Position numbers and translations under genes: made by a program. Of a stretch of 64,000 nucleotides of DNA, positions 9,498 through 19,152 are shown in pieces. The stretch covers positions 124,001 to 188,000 of the forward strand of contig NZ_BMIJ01000005.1 of assembly GCF_014641945.1 (NCBI RefSeq), given 5' to 3'. The notes beneath the pieces were generated by a model that worked only from the letters and a program-made list of their open reading frames with translations, did no database searches and was not told the DNA's origin. This DNA comes from Marinobacterium zhoushanense. GTDB lineage: Bacteria > Pseudomonadota > Gammaproteobacteria > Pseudomonadales > Balneatricaceae. The first letter of the stretch is position 1. Every line of letters starts with the position of its first letter.

Positions 9498-10283
9498 ATG
9501 CTGCTGATACTGAGAAAGGCACTCCATCGGGGTGCCTTTTTTATTGTCTTTTCATTACTGTCGCCGCTTGTCCTGGCGGAGTGCGTATTGCCGTCCGTCG
9601 AGCGCAGGGTGGCGGTCGCCAGTGTGGTCGATGGCGATACATTGCGCCTGGTCGATGGCAATGCGGTGCGCCTGATCGGCGTGAATACGCCGGAGATCGG
9701 CCGCGACGGCCGGCCGGATCAGCCCGGTGCTCGAGAGGCTTACCGGATGCTCGACCGCTGGGTTCAGGGGCGGATGCTGGGGGTGGTCGAGGGTGAAGAG
9801 CCCAGGGATCGCTATGGTCGATTACTGGCGTACCTCTCGTTGGACGGAGAGGTGTTGTCGGAGCGTCTGGTTCGGGAAGGGATGGGTTACGCTATCGCGA
9901 TTCCGCCGAACCTGCGCTTGAGCGATTGCCTGTTCGAAGCGGAAAAGCTGGCGAGGATGCGGCGGCTGGGGCTTTGGCGTGATGATCCGGTGCGTTCTGC
10001 TGCATCGGTCGATAGCGTTGGGTTTGCTCTGATTGCAGGCGAATTGAGCAAACTGGACTTTACCCGAAAGGCTCTATATCTCGAGGTTGACGACCATTTG
10101 GTGCTCAGGATCGATCGTGACCTGATCGGCGACAATGCCGAAACCTGGCTGCGGACTCTGCTGCATCGGAGAGTCGAGGTGCGGGGCTGGGTCGTGGATC
10201 GAGGGCGCAATCTCAAGCCAGGTCGAAAGCGCTGGTTGATCGTGGTCAGCGATCTTCGTCATATGAAACTGATCGGCGAGTGA
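9498..10283 (+). CDS. Secreted thermonuclease-family (SNase-like) protein
   Basis: 261 residues. The first 27 form a signal peptide (basic MLLILRKALHR, hydrophobic core, probable cut after VLA). An SNase fold follows at about 35-155 with VVDGDTLRL, VRLIGVNTPE and DRYGRLLAYL, which hold the Asp, Arg and second Arg of the staphylococcal nuclease site. The C-terminal 100 residues are a small beta-rich extension (LYLEVDDHLVLRID) resembling an OB-type fold. Expected role is a periplasmic or extracellular calcium-dependent nuclease, though activity is not proven. In Pseudomonas a similar gene also lies between rpmE and the malic enzyme gene. The rpmE terminator lies inside its first codons, so it may be expressed only by read-through or from an unseen promoter. 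Confidence 0.85.
   Translation: MLLILRKALHRGAFFIVFSLLSPLVLAECVLPSVERRVAVASVVDGDTLRLVDGNAVRLIGVNTPEIGRDGRPDQPGAREAYRMLDRWVQGRMLGVVEGEEPRDRYGRLLAYLSLDGEVLSERLVREGMGYAIAIPPNLRLSDCLFEAEKLARMRRLGLWRDDPVRSAASVDSVGFALIAGELSKLDFTRKALYLEVDDHLVLRIDRDLIGDNAETWLRTLLHRRVEVRGWVVDRGRNLKPGRKRWLIVVSDLRHMKLIGE
9515..9545 (+). terminator. Intrinsic terminator of rpmE, inside the nuclease signal-peptide codons
   Basis: AAAGGCAC (9515-9522) pairs with GTGCCTTT (9532-9539), extended by inner pairs, and is followed by a T-rich tract. It is a textbook rho-independent terminator 28 bases after the rpmE stop. It overlaps codons 6-15 of the nuclease ORF that starts at 9498. Confidence 0.85.
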
Positions 10284-10368
10284 CGCGCAGGGGTCTGCGG
10301 TTGTCGCTTATATCGCCTTTCTATATGATGCAAGCTCTCCATATGCAACCTTAGTGGAAAAAGCAACC

Positions 10369-11613
10369 ATGTCTCAAGAATTCAAACAAGCGGCTCTTGA
10401 TTACCACGAGTTTCCTCGTCCCGGTAAGATCAGCGTAGAGCTGACAACACCTGCTGAGACTGCCCGTGACCTCTCTCTGGCATACTCCCCAGGCGTCGCA
10501 GAACCGGTTCGTGAAATCGCCAAGGATCCGGATGCGGCTTATCGCTACACCGCCAAGGGTAATCTGGTTGCCGTTATCTCCAATGGCAGTGCGATTCTGG
10601 GTCTGGGCGATCTTGGCCCGCTGGCATCCAAGCCGGTTATGGAAGGTAAGGCGCTGCTGTTCAAGCGTTTTGCCGGTGTCGACTCCATCGATATCGAGGT
10701 GGATGCCGAAAGTCCTCAGGCCTTCATCGATACTGTTGCGCGCATTGCCGATACTTTTGGTGGTATCAACCTGGAAGATATCAAGGCGCCGGAGTGTTTT
10801 GAGATCGAGCGCGCGCTGATCGAGCGCTGCAAGATTCCGGTGTTTCATGATGACCAGCACGGTACCGCCATTGTGACGGCGGCCGGTATGATCAACGCCC
10901 TCGAACTGGCCGGTAAGAAGCTGGAAGAGGCAAGGATCGTATGTCTGGGCGCCGGAGCTGCTGCCAGTGCCTGTATGAAGCTGCTGATCAATATGGGTGC
11001 CAAGGTCGAAAATATCTACATGATCGACCGCAAGGGTGTGATCCACTCTGGCCGTGACGACCTGACGCCTGAGAAAGCGGCGTTCGCAACCGAAACCGAT
11101 CTGCGTACGCTGGATCAGGCGATCGAAGGTGCGGATGTGTTCGTCGGTTTGTCCGGTCCGAATCTGCTGTCGGCGGAAAACCTGCTGAAGATGGCGGACA
11201 GTCCGATTGTGTTCGCCTGCTCCAATCCGGATCCGGAGATCGCCTACGATCTGGCCAAGGCCACCCGCTCCGATCTGATCATGGCCACCGGTCGCTCCGA
11301 CTACCCGAACCAGGTCAACAACGTACTGGGCTTCCCCTACATCTTCCGTGGCGCGCTGGATGTCCGTGCGACCGCGATCAATGAAGAGATGAAGGCGGCG
11401 GCGGTACGTGCGTTGGCGGATCTGGCCAAGCAGCCAGTGACCGAAGAGGTGCTTAAGGCCTACGGTCTCGAGTCGCTGGAGTTCGGTCGTGAGTACATTC
11501 TGCCGAAGGCGACCGATTCCCGTCTGCGTGCAGCAGTTTCCTACGCAGTTGCGCAGGCTGCGATCGACACCGGTGTTGCGCGCCTGCCGCTGCCGGCAAG
11601 CTACTCGAACTGA
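10369..11613 (+). CDS. maeB: NAD(P)-dependent malic enzyme, short form
   Basis: Oxidative decarboxylation of malate to pyruvate, giving NAD(P)H. The start [14 protein letters not shown] at 10369 gives 414 residues; a GTG at 10354 would only add five. The malic N-domain contains [17 protein letters not shown] and the catalytic Lys region, followed by the metal-binding FHDDQHGTA and an NAD-binding Rossmann part with [12 protein letters not shown]. Unlike E. coli MaeB (about 760 residues) it has no phosphotransacetylase-like C-terminal domain. It stands alone, facing ponA, with a shared bidirectional terminator. Confidence 0.93.
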   Translation: MSQEFKQAALDYHEFPRPGKISVELTTPAETARDLSLAYSPGVAEPVREIAKDPDAAYRYTAKGNLVAVISNGSAILGLGDLGPLASKPVMEGKALLFKRFAGVDSIDIEVDAESPQAFIDTVARIADTFGGINLEDIKAPECFEIERALIERCKIPVFHDDQHGTAIVTAAGMINALELAGKKLEEARIVCLGAGAAASACMKLLINMGAKVENIYMIDRKGVIHSGRDDLTPEKAAFATETDLRTLDQAIEGADVFVGLSGPNLLSAENLLKMADSPIVFACSNPDPEIAYDLAKATRSDLIMATGRSDYPNQVNNVLGFPYIFRGALDVRATAINEEMKAAAVRALADLAKQPVTEEVLKAYGLESLEFGREYILPKATDSRLRAAVSYAVAQAAIDTGVARLPLPASYSN

Positions 11614-11630
11614 TTGCAATCGGTGTTAAA

Positions 11631-11658
11631 AAAAACCAGCCCTCGGGCTGGTTTTTTT
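11631..11658 (+). terminator. Bidirectional terminator between maeB and ponA
   Basis: CCAGCC (11636-11641) and GGCTGG (11646-11651) form a tight stem. It is preceded by a run of A and followed by a run of seven T, so it can end transcription both from maeB on the plus strand and from ponA on the minus strand. Confidence 0.9.
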
Positions 11659-11677
11659 GTGTCTGTCTGTCGGTCGG

Positions 11678-14104
11678 TTATCCGCCGAGGCCAAATATCT
11701 GTTCCGTTGTCGGCGGGGCGAGCTTCTCCTCCGGGCTTTGGGCATGCTCGGTCGGCAGCTGATCGGTGCGGAAGTACTCCCTGATCGCATCGCTCTGTCC
11801 CGGGTAAGCGAGCTTGCCGGTGGCGGGGTCGATCAATGCACTGATAACCCCTGCGGGTGCTGAGGGTGCGCTTTCGGGGGTATCCTTCAAGGCGTCACGC
11901 ATGAAGTCGATCCAGATCGGCAGCGCGGCGCTGCTGCCGTACTCGCGTCTCCCCAGCGGGGCGGGCTGATCGAAGCCGACCCAGGCGGTGGCTACCAGGG
12001 TCTGGTTGAAGCCGCTGAACCAGGCGTCTTTCTGGTCATTGGTGGTGCCGGTTTTTCCCGCCAGATCGCTGCGGTTCAGCTCCAATGCCCGACGTCCGGT
12101 GCCTCGGGTGATGACATCCTGCATCACGTTGTAGATCAGGAAGGCTGATTCCGGGGTGATGATGCGGGGAGCGGCACCCTCCGTTGTGCTCTGCTGCACA
12201 ACGGGCCCCGGCCGTTCGCTGCCGGTGTTTTCGCTGTTGCCGGCGATGCCGTAACTGCACTCCGGGCAGGCTCGGAGCGGGGCCGCTTCAAAGAGCGTGT
12301 CGCCTTCGGCGCTCTCGAGGCGGTCGATCAGGTAGGGCGCAATTTTGAACCCGCCGTTGGCGAAACTGGCATAGCCGGTCACTACCTGCATCGGAGTCGC
12401 GTCGGCGCTACCCAGGGCCAGGGACAGATTTTGCGGCAGGCGCTCGGGCGAGAAGCCAAAGCGCAGAATGAACTCGCGCGCCTTGTCGATGCCGAGCGAA
12501 CGCATCAGTCGTATCGATACCAGGTTGCGGGAGCGATACAGGGCCTCTCTGAGCCTGGTTGGGCCGCCGAAGGTGCCATTGTCATTCTCGGGCCGCCAGT
12601 TGCTCTCGAGACTGACGTCGTGGAACACCACCGGGGCATCGTTGATGATCGATGCTGGAGTAAAGCCATATTCGAGTGCTGCGGTATAGAGGAACGGCTT
12701 GATGTTGGAGCCGGGCTGGCGATAGGCCTGGATGGCGCGGTTGAACTTGTTCAGCGCGAAGCTGAATCCACCGCTGAGGGCTCGAATACCACCGCTATTA
12801 GGGTCTAGCGCGATGATGGCGCCCTGAACTTGCGGGATCTGGCTCAGCTTCCAGGCATCGTCGGTGTATACGATTCTGACCAGGTCGCCGACGTTCAGGA
12901 TATCACCCGCTTTCTTGGGTTCGGGGCCGGCGTAGTTGACGCTTTTGTATGGGCTGGCCCAGCGCATCCCCTCCCAGCTAAGCTCGATATCACCCGCTTC
13001 CTTGGTCAGCAGAGTCGCTGTATTGGTGCCGACTTTTGTGACCAGCGCAGGGACCAAGCCGCCAAAGGTGGCTGTTTTGTCCAGCAGTTCCAGTTGCTCC
13101 TCGTTTGGCATGGAGCTGGTGTCATATTGATGTTCGGGACCGTGGTAGCCATGTCTTTCGCTGTAAGCGATCAGCCCGTTGCGCAGCGCGGACGACGCGC
13201 TCTCCTGCAGGCGGCTGTCGATCGTGGTGATCACAGTGAGGCCTTCGGTGTAGAGGTCATCCCCATATTGCTCATACAGCTCGGAACGGACCATCTCCGC
13301 GATATAGGGGGCTTGCAGCTCTATGTCGCTACCGTGGTAGCTGGCGGTTACCGGTTGGGTTATCGCATTCTGGTATCGAGTCTGGTCGATGTAGCCGAGG
13401 TTGAGCATGCGCCCCAGGATCCAGTCACGACGCTCCAAGGCACGCTTGGGGTTGGATAAAGGGTTGTAGGCCGACGGTGCCTTCGGCAGTCCCGCGATCA
13501 TTGCTAACTGTGCAAGGCTCAAGTCTTTGATTGGTTGGCCGTAATATACTGTAGACGCGGCCTGTATGCCGTAGGAGCGGTGGCCAAGGTAGATCTTGTT
13601 GATATAGAGCTCAAGAATCTCCTCCTTGCTCAGCTCCTGCTCTATGCGCAGTGCCAGCAGGATCTCCATGAACTTGCGGCTGAACGTGCGTTCGCGGGTC
13701 AGGAAGAAGTTTTTCGCGACCTGCATGGTGATGGTGGAGCCGCCGCTCTGGATCTGACCGCTGGTGGCGAGCTGGAAGGCGGCACGAAACAGGCCTTTGA
13801 TGTCGATGCCCATGTGCTCGAAGAAGCGGGAGTCTTCGGCAGCCTGCAAGGCGTGGATGAAGTCCTCCGGGATCTCGTCGTAGCTGATCGGTGTGCGCCG
13901 TTTTTCGCCGAACTCCGCTATAAGCTTCCGATCCGCGGAGTAGACGCGAAGGGGCGTCTGGAAACGTACCTCGCGCAGGGTTTCAACGTCGGGCAGTTGA
14001 GGGGCGAAATAGTAGTAGATACCGGCGCTGGCTATCAGTAGTGCAAGTAGACCGACGACGGCCAGTGCACTCAGCCATTTGAATATTTTGTGAAAAATTC
14101 GCAT
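11678..14104 (-). CDS. ponA: Penicillin-binding protein 1A (bifunctional PBP)
   Basis: 808-residue class A PBP that polymerises and cross-links peptidoglycan. One membrane anchor lies at about 9-32. The glycosyltransferase domain has the catalytic Glu90 in AAEDSRFFEH and the GGSTITMQVAKN motif. An OB-like insert region precedes the transpeptidase domain, which has the SxxK motif at Ser466-Lys469 (GSNIKP), SRN at 525-527 and KTGTTN at 684-689. Length and order match PBP1A of Pseudomonas. It is divergent from pilM, the conserved arrangement in which the pilus alignment proteins sit next to this cell-wall synthase. Confidence 0.97.
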   Translation of the reverse strand: MRIFHKIFKWLSALAVVGLLALLIASAGIYYYFAPQLPDVETLREVRFQTPLRVYSADRKLIAEFGEKRRTPISYDEIPEDFIHALQAAEDSRFFEHMGIDIKGLFRAAFQLATSGQIQSGGSTITMQVAKNFFLTRERTFSRKFMEILLALRIEQELSKEEILELYINKIYLGHRSYGIQAASTVYYGQPIKDLSLAQLAMIAGLPKAPSAYNPLSNPKRALERRDWILGRMLNLGYIDQTRYQNAITQPVTASYHGSDIELQAPYIAEMVRSELYEQYGDDLYTEGLTVITTIDSRLQESASSALRNGLIAYSERHGYHGPEHQYDTSSMPNEEQLELLDKTATFGGLVPALVTKVGTNTATLLTKEAGDIELSWEGMRWASPYKSVNYAGPEPKKAGDILNVGDLVRIVYTDDAWKLSQIPQVQGAIIALDPNSGGIRALSGGFSFALNKFNRAIQAYRQPGSNIKPFLYTAALEYGFTPASIINDAPVVFHDVSLESNWRPENDNGTFGGPTRLREALYRSRNLVSIRLMRSLGIDKAREFILRFGFSPERLPQNLSLALGSADATPMQVVTGYASFANGGFKIAPYLIDRLESAEGDTLFEAAPLRACPECSYGIAGNSENTGSERPGPVVQQSTTEGAAPRIITPESAFLIYNVMQDVITRGTGRRALELNRSDLAGKTGTTNDQKDAWFSGFNQTLVATAWVGFDQPAPLGRREYGSSAALPIWIDFMRDALKDTPESAPSAPAGVISALIDPATGKLAYPGQSDAIREYFRTDQLPTEHAQSPEEKLAPPTTEQIFGLGG

Positions 14105-14251
14105 GCTAGCCCTGATGGGGTGGATTATTCTTGAGCCTGAGCATTATATCGGTACTGAAAGCTTGGCCTCTAGTGAACAACAGTTTAAATTCTTCATCAT
14201 TGAGACTAAAGTGACGCCTGGAGTGTTGCTTAAAGATATAAGGAAAGTGTC

Positions 14252-15307
14252 GTGGTCAGCTTGTTCGGTAATAAAAATGCTGGCTGGGTGGGCGTTGACA
14301 TAGGCTCTTCATCCGTCAAGCTGGTCTCCCTCTCTCAGCATGGGCGCGACTATCAGGTCGATGCGTATGCCGTAGTGCCTCTGCCACCAAGTGCCGTAGT
14401 AGACGGTACCGTAGAGAATCAGGGCGAGGTGTCCGATGCCATTGAGCGCGGACTGAAAATCTGTGGTAGCAAACTTAAGCACGCGGTTGTCGCGGTCCCG
14501 TCATCGGCAGTCATCACCAAGCGGCTTGAGATCAGTAACGCATTTTCTGATCTTGAACTTGAGGAACAGGTCAAGATCGAGGCTGATCAATTCATCCCCT
14601 ACGCACTCGATGAGGTCGCTCTCGACTTCGAGGTGGTGGGGCCCGTTGAGCATCATCCGACCTTGAACGAGATCCTGCTGGTGGCGTGTAGGCGTGACGA
14701 CGTGGCCAGCCGCGAAGAGGCGGTCAACGGAGCTCAGCTGCAGTGCGAAATCGTGGACGTCGATACCTTTGTCATGGAGCGGATGCTGCCGCTGCTGGAA
14801 GGTTATACGCCCGAGGCGTTAATCGGGCTGGTCGATATCGGTGCATCGACGCTGACGCTCAATGTGTTCCGCGGCGGCAAGATTATCTACAACCGCGAGC
14901 AGGCTTTCGGCGGCAATGAACTGACCAACGCCATTCATCAGCAATATGGTCTTGAAGTCAGTGAGATTGAGCAAAAACTGCGAAACGGCAGTCTGGATGA
15001 AGAGATCGTCGAGATGTTGGTGATGCCGTTTCGACAGTCGGTTATCCAGCAGGTGTCTCGTGCATTGCAGTTTTTCTACTCTTCGGGTGCTCAAAATCAG
15101 CTATCCGAACTTTTTCTCGCGGGAGGAACTGCGGGGATAGGCGGGTTGGCCGAGCTGATGCAGGAGGAGATCGGAGTGCCTGCAAAGGTTGTCAATCCGT
15201 TTTCAACCATTCGCGTTGGCTCGCGCCTGAATCAGGATCGCCTGATCAATGATGCACCGATGCTGGCCAAGGCTTGTGGCCTTGCGCTGAGAAGCTTTGA
15301 CAGGTAG
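14252..15307 (+). CDS. pilM: PilM, actin-like cytoplasmic protein of the type IV pilus alignment complex
   Basis: 351 residues with the actin/FtsA-like ATPase fold. The phosphate-binding loops are GVDIGSSSVKLV at the N-terminus and LVDIGASTL in the middle, and the ELFLAGGTAGIGGL adenosine motif is near the C-terminus. PilM binds the cytoplasmic tail of PilN and links the alignment complex to the motor. The start is a GTG at 14252 preceded by AAGGAA. It is the first gene of pilMNOPQ and the following pilN starts 11 bases after its stop. Confidence 0.96.
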   Translation: MVSLFGNKNAGWVGVDIGSSSVKLVSLSQHGRDYQVDAYAVVPLPPSAVVDGTVENQGEVSDAIERGLKICGSKLKHAVVAVPSSAVITKRLEISNAFSDLELEEQVKIEADQFIPYALDEVALDFEVVGPVEHHPTLNEILLVACRRDDVASREEAVNGAQLQCEIVDVDTFVMERMLPLLEGYTPEALIGLVDIGASTLTLNVFRGGKIIYNREQAFGGNELTNAIHQQYGLEVSEIEQKLRNGSLDEEIVEMLVMPFRQSVIQQVSRALQFFYSSGAQNQLSELFLAGGTAGIGGLAELMQEEIGVPAKVVNPFSTIRVGSRLNQDRLINDAPMLAKACGLALRSFDR

Positions 15308-15318
15308 GGAAGGGATAT

Positions 15319-15870
15319 ATGGCGCGTATTAACCTCAGACCCTGGCGAGAGGAACGGGACGCCAGACTGCAGAAACGGTTTCTCGGAAACCTGGCGGCTG
15401 CAGCGGTGCTCGGAGCACTGACGGTGTTCGGCATCAGCTATTACTACGATATGCAGCTGGATCGCCAGCAGGTACGCAACAACTACGTGCGATCCGAAAT
15501 CTCCAAGCTGGATAAGAAGATTGCTGAAATCAAGGAGCTCAAGCGCCAACGCGAGCGATTGCTGGAGCGACTCAACGCGATACAGGAGTTGCAGGGCAAT
15601 CGTCCGATCATCGTGCGCAATTTCGACGAGCTGGTGCGGGTGCTGCCGGATGGGCTGTATTACAGTTCGTTGTCCCGTAAGGGCGATAGAATTGCTATTG
15701 ATGGCTTGGCTGAGGTGAACAACGACGTATCCGATCTGATGCGCAATCTGAATGACTCGATCTGGTTTGGTGAGCCGAGTCTGTCCCGAGTTAGGGCGGC
15801 AAGGGGGATGCGGGATTTCAACCTCTCGGTACCGCTGACAAAACCAAAGGCTGAGGAGACCGACAAGTGA
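15319..15870 (+). CDS. pilN: PilN, inner-membrane alignment protein of type IV pili
   Basis: 183 residues. The N-terminal motif ARINLRPWREE is the conserved PilM-binding tail (INLLPWR type). One membrane helix follows at about 25-42, then a coiled-coil stretch (KLDKKIAEIKELKRQRERLLERL) and a periplasmic ferredoxin-like domain that pairs with PilO. The stop overlaps the GTG start of pilO by four bases, showing translational coupling. Confidence 0.95.
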   Translation: MARINLRPWREERDARLQKRFLGNLAAAAVLGALTVFGISYYYDMQLDRQQVRNNYVRSEISKLDKKIAEIKELKRQRERLLERLNAIQELQGNRPIIVRNFDELVRVLPDGLYYSSLSRKGDRIAIDGLAEVNNDVSDLMRNLNDSIWFGEPSLSRVRAARGMRDFNLSVPLTKPKAEETDK

Positions 15871-16478
15871 GTGTCTCGATGGATGGTCTGAAAAACGCCT
15901 TTAAGGGGTTCGATCCCAATGATATGGACATCAATTCGGCCGGAAACTGGCCTGTCGGTATCAAGGCGATTGTTTACCTGTTGCTGTTCTCTGCGATTAT
16001 CGGTGCCGGTATCTACTTTCTGATTCTGGATAAGCACAAGTCGGTGGAGCGTGAAATCGTTAAGGAACGGGAGCTCAAACAACAGTTCGAGTCCAAAGCC
16101 TTTCAAGTGGCCAACCTGGCGGCGCTGCGCAAACAGATGGCAGATGTGGAGGGGCGTTTTGCCGAGCTGTTGAAACAGCTGCCGACCGATAAAGAGGTGC
16201 CGGGGCTGCTGGAGGATATTACCGCAATCGGCAAGAGCGCTGGCCTGGATATCGACACAATTGCGCTGCAGGCGGAGCGTAAGGCTCAGTTTTATGTGGA
16301 GCTGCCGATCAGTATTCAGGTTCGTGGCACCTACCACCAGATGGGCGAATTCGTCAGTGGCGTTGCCGCGATCAAGCGTATCGTGACCCTGCATGATTAC
16401 TCGCTTAAGCCGTCCGGTAGTGGCCAGTTGACAATGAACATCAGTGCAAAGACCTATCGTTATGATGATACGAAATGA
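15867..16478 (+). CDS. pilO: PilO, inner-membrane alignment protein of type IV pili
   Basis: 203 residues: a short cytoplasmic tail, one membrane helix at about 34-54 (IVYLLLFSAIIGAGIYFLIL), a coiled coil, and a periplasmic domain. It forms heterodimers with PilN that connect PilM to the PilP-PilQ complex. The GTG start at 15867 overlaps the pilN stop; an ATG four codons later is possible. Its 3' end overlaps the start of pilP. Confidence 0.95.
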   Translation: MSVSMDGLKNAFKGFDPNDMDINSAGNWPVGIKAIVYLLLFSAIIGAGIYFLILDKHKSVEREIVKERELKQQFESKAFQVANLAALRKQMADVEGRFAELLKQLPTDKEVPGLLEDITAIGKSAGLDIDTIALQAERKAQFYVELPISIQVRGTYHQMGEFVSGVAAIKRIVTLHDYSLKPSGSGQLTMNISAKTYRYDDTK

Positions 16479-17037
16479 ACCCGTGAAAGCACATGGCGTG
16501 CGGCATCGTACCTGGCTAGCACTGTCGCTGTCGGCACTGCTGACCACCGGCTGTCTCTGGGTGGAAGATACAGCGGATCTGCGTCAGTTCGTGTCGGCTG
16601 CGCTGGCCAAGCCCGGTGGCAAGATCGAGCCTCTGCCGGAGTTCAAGGCCTATGAGAGCTTCGTCTACGAAGGCTCGAGCCTGCGCGACCCGTTTAAACG
16701 TTTGGTGCCGGAGTCGGAGGCGGACAAGCTTGCCGGGCCTGATTCCGGTATAAAACCGGATGAGGATCGACCCAAGGATTACCTTGAAGGGTTCGCGATC
16801 GATCAGCTCAGCATGGTGGGCACGATTACTCCGCTAGGCTCCCAGGCGCTATACGCCTTGGTGCGAGACAATAGGGGCGAGATCCATCGCGTGACCGTGG
16901 GTGATCATATGGGGTTGGACTTCGGCGAAGTGGTCGAAGTGAATAACCAGGCGATAAAGTTGGTCGAGATTATATCGAATGGCCGGGGTGGTTGGATGAC
17001 TCGTCCACGTAACCTGGCGATGCCGGAGCAGGAATAA
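16462..17037 (+). CDS. pilP: PilP, lipoprotein of the type IV pilus alignment complex
   Basis: About 190 residues. An N-terminal hydrophobic segment ends at LLTTGCLW, so the protein is probably a lipoprotein, although Thr at position -3 departs from the usual Leu-Ala-Gly lipobox. The disordered linker (SLRDPFKRLVPE) binds the PilN-PilO pair, and the C-terminal beta domain (LSMVGTITPLGSQALYALVRD) contacts the secretin PilQ. Two consecutive ATGs at 16462 and 16465 are the likely start; both lie within the end of pilO. An in-frame GTG at 16444 is also possible. Confidence 0.93.
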   Translation: MMIRNEPVKAHGVRHRTWLALSLSALLTTGCLWVEDTADLRQFVSAALAKPGGKIEPLPEFKAYESFVYEGSSLRDPFKRLVPESEADKLAGPDSGIKPDEDRPKDYLEGFAIDQLSMVGTITPLGSQALYALVRDNRGEIHRVTVGDHMGLDFGEVVEVNNQAIKLVEIISNGRGGWMTRPRNLAMPEQE

Positions 17038-17043
17038 CGAGGG

Positions 17044-19131
17044 ATGCTGACTGTGAATAGACTCAACGAACATGCAAAAGGTCGGTTGCTGTCCCGCGCC
17101 GCGTCTTGGGTTAAAGGGGTGGTTTTCGCTGCACTTGCGGTGTCGTTTACCTCGCCGGTTTGGGCCCAGGACGCGCAGCTCAAGGACTCCTCCTTCGTCG
17201 CTTTGCCTGGCAACAAGCTTGAGGTGCGGTTTGATTTCGATCAACCGCCGCCTGCACCCAAGGCCTACATGATCGACAGCCCGCCCCGGTTTGTTATGGA
17301 TTTCTGGGGTGTCAGTAACGAGCTTGGCGTGCGTCAGATGGACGTGCAGTCAGGTCAGGTAGATTCACTGAGCTTCGCACAAGCCGAAGGGCGGTTGCGT
17401 GTCGTCACCAATCTTAATGAGCTGGCTCAGTACCGTACCTTTACTGACGGAAATAGCCTGTTTATCGAGTTTTCTACTACCGGCAGCACCGTTCTGGCCG
17501 AGGCGCCGATTGCCCCATCGAAGCCGGTTGCAGGCCCCCGTATGCCGGCGATGCAGGATGATCGCACCCGCGTGCAAGGCATCGATTTCGAGCGTATCGA
17601 AGGTGGTCAGGGGCGAGTCGTGATCACCATGAGCGATGACGAAGCCGGCCTGGATGTGTTTGAAGAGGGCAATAATGTCGTTCTCAATCTGATCGGTGCC
17701 GGGCTATCCGATAATCTGGAGCAACGTGTCGATGTGCAGGACTTCGCGACCCCGGTGATGTTTATCGACTCCATGGTCAGCGGCGAAAATACCACTATCC
17801 TGATCAAACCCTCCGCTGAACCCTATGACTATATGGCGTACCAGACGGGTAATCAGCTGTTCGTCGATTTCAAACCTTTGACTGCTCAGGAACAGGCCGA
17901 TACTAGTGACCTCTTCCCCTATAGCGGCGAGAAGATCGACCTGAACTTCCAGGATGTGTCTGTGCGCTCGATTCTGCAGATCATCGCAGAAGTGGCGGAG
18001 ATGAACCTGGTGATTAGCGATGCGGTGGATAGTAGTGCCGGCAATATTACTCTTCGTCTGAAGAACGTGCCCTGGGATCAGGCGCTCGATATCATCCTCA
18101 AGACCAAGGGCTTAGATAAGCGCGAAGTGGGCAACGTGCTGATGATCGGTACCTCCAGTGAGATCGCTGCAAGGGAGAAGGAGGAGCTGGAGAGTCAGCA
18201 GCAGGTTCAGGAACTCGCACCGCTGGTGACCGACTATGTACAGGTCGATTTCCGCCGAGCCTCGGAGCTGAAGAACTACATCGAGACCGCCAAATTGATC
18301 TCCGAGCGTGGCTTTGTGCTCGCCGATGATCAGACCAACGTACTGATGATTCGGGAGACCGCGGCGCAGATCGAGGAGATTCGACGTACCCTGCGTAAGT
18401 TCGATGTCGAGGTGGCGCAGATACTGATCGAGGCGCGTGTGGTTACCGCCTCTTCAAATTTCGAGAAGAACCTGGGTATCCGTTGGGCTGGTTTTGCAGT
18501 CGGCAGCATCAATGGCAATGAAACCTATATAACCAATGCGGTTAACAACAATGATATGTTGGTCGATCTCGGCGTGTCGGCCACATCCGGATTCGAAGTC
18601 GGTTTCATCAGTAGTAACTTCGCAATCGCCGCGGAGCTTACCGCTCTGCAGAGCGATGGTGTTGTCGAGATCGTGTCGCAGCCGAAGGTGATTACCACCA
18701 ACGGCACCGAGGCGACCATCGAGTCCGGTCAGGAGGTGCCCTATCAGGTTGTTGAAGAGGACAAGACGACCATCGAGTTCAAGGATGCCTTGTTGAGCCT
18801 GAAAGTGACACCTCAGGTTAACCCGGGCGACCGCATTTCGCTGGACCTGGTAATTAATGAGGATTCCCTCGGTCAGATTCTCGAAAACGGTGAGCGCGCG
18901 ATCAATAAAAACCAGGTCGAGACATCGGTTGTGGTGAATGATGGTGATACAGTGGTACTCGGTGGCGTGTTCCGCAAAGAGACCCGCAATACCGTGAACA
19001 AGGTTCCACTGCTTGGCGATATCCCGGTGGTGGGCAACCTGTTCAAGAGCCGGCAGCAGTCAGACTCCAAAGAGGAGCTGCTGATCTTCATCACTCCGAA
19101 ACTGGTTCGTGAGTCACTGACGGTCAGGTAG
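17044..19131 (+). CDS. pilQ: PilQ, outer-membrane secretin of type IV pili
   Basis: 695 residues. A signal peptide ends near PVWAQ (about residue 40). Two AMIN domains that bind peptidoglycan follow (for example RFDFDQPPPAPKAYMIDSPP, then GIDFERIEGGQGRVVI), then the STN/N0 domain (IDLNFQDVSVRSILQIIAE), an N1 domain, and the secretin core with the signature VPLLGDIPVVGNLFK. It forms the gated ring through which the pilus leaves the cell. GAGGG precedes the ATG. It is the last pil gene of the operon; aroK begins 21 bases later. Confidence 0.97.
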   Translation: MLTVNRLNEHAKGRLLSRAASWVKGVVFAALAVSFTSPVWAQDAQLKDSSFVALPGNKLEVRFDFDQPPPAPKAYMIDSPPRFVMDFWGVSNELGVRQMDVQSGQVDSLSFAQAEGRLRVVTNLNELAQYRTFTDGNSLFIEFSTTGSTVLAEAPIAPSKPVAGPRMPAMQDDRTRVQGIDFERIEGGQGRVVITMSDDEAGLDVFEEGNNVVLNLIGAGLSDNLEQRVDVQDFATPVMFIDSMVSGENTTILIKPSAEPYDYMAYQTGNQLFVDFKPLTAQEQADTSDLFPYSGEKIDLNFQDVSVRSILQIIAEVAEMNLVISDAVDSSAGNITLRLKNVPWDQALDIILKTKGLDKREVGNVLMIGTSSEIAAREKEELESQQQVQELAPLVTDYVQVDFRRASELKNYIETAKLISERGFVLADDQTNVLMIRETAAQIEEIRRTLRKFDVEVAQILIEARVVTASSNFEKNLGIRWAGFAVGSINGNETYITNAVNNNDMLVDLGVSATSGFEVGFISSNFAIAAELTALQSDGVVEIVSQPKVITTNGTEATIESGQEVPYQVVEEDKTTIEFKDALLSLKVTPQVNPGDRISLDLVINEDSLGQILENGERAINKNQVETSVVVNDGDTVVLGGVFRKETRNTVNKVPLLGDIPVVGNLFKSRQQSDSKEELLIFITPKLVRESLTVR

Positions 19132-19152
19132 TCGTAAAAGGTAAAGCTGTAG

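Noticed and set aside
10351..11619. 422-codon open frame antisense to the malic enzyme gene
   Set aside because: It almost exactly shadows maeB, which has clear family motifs.
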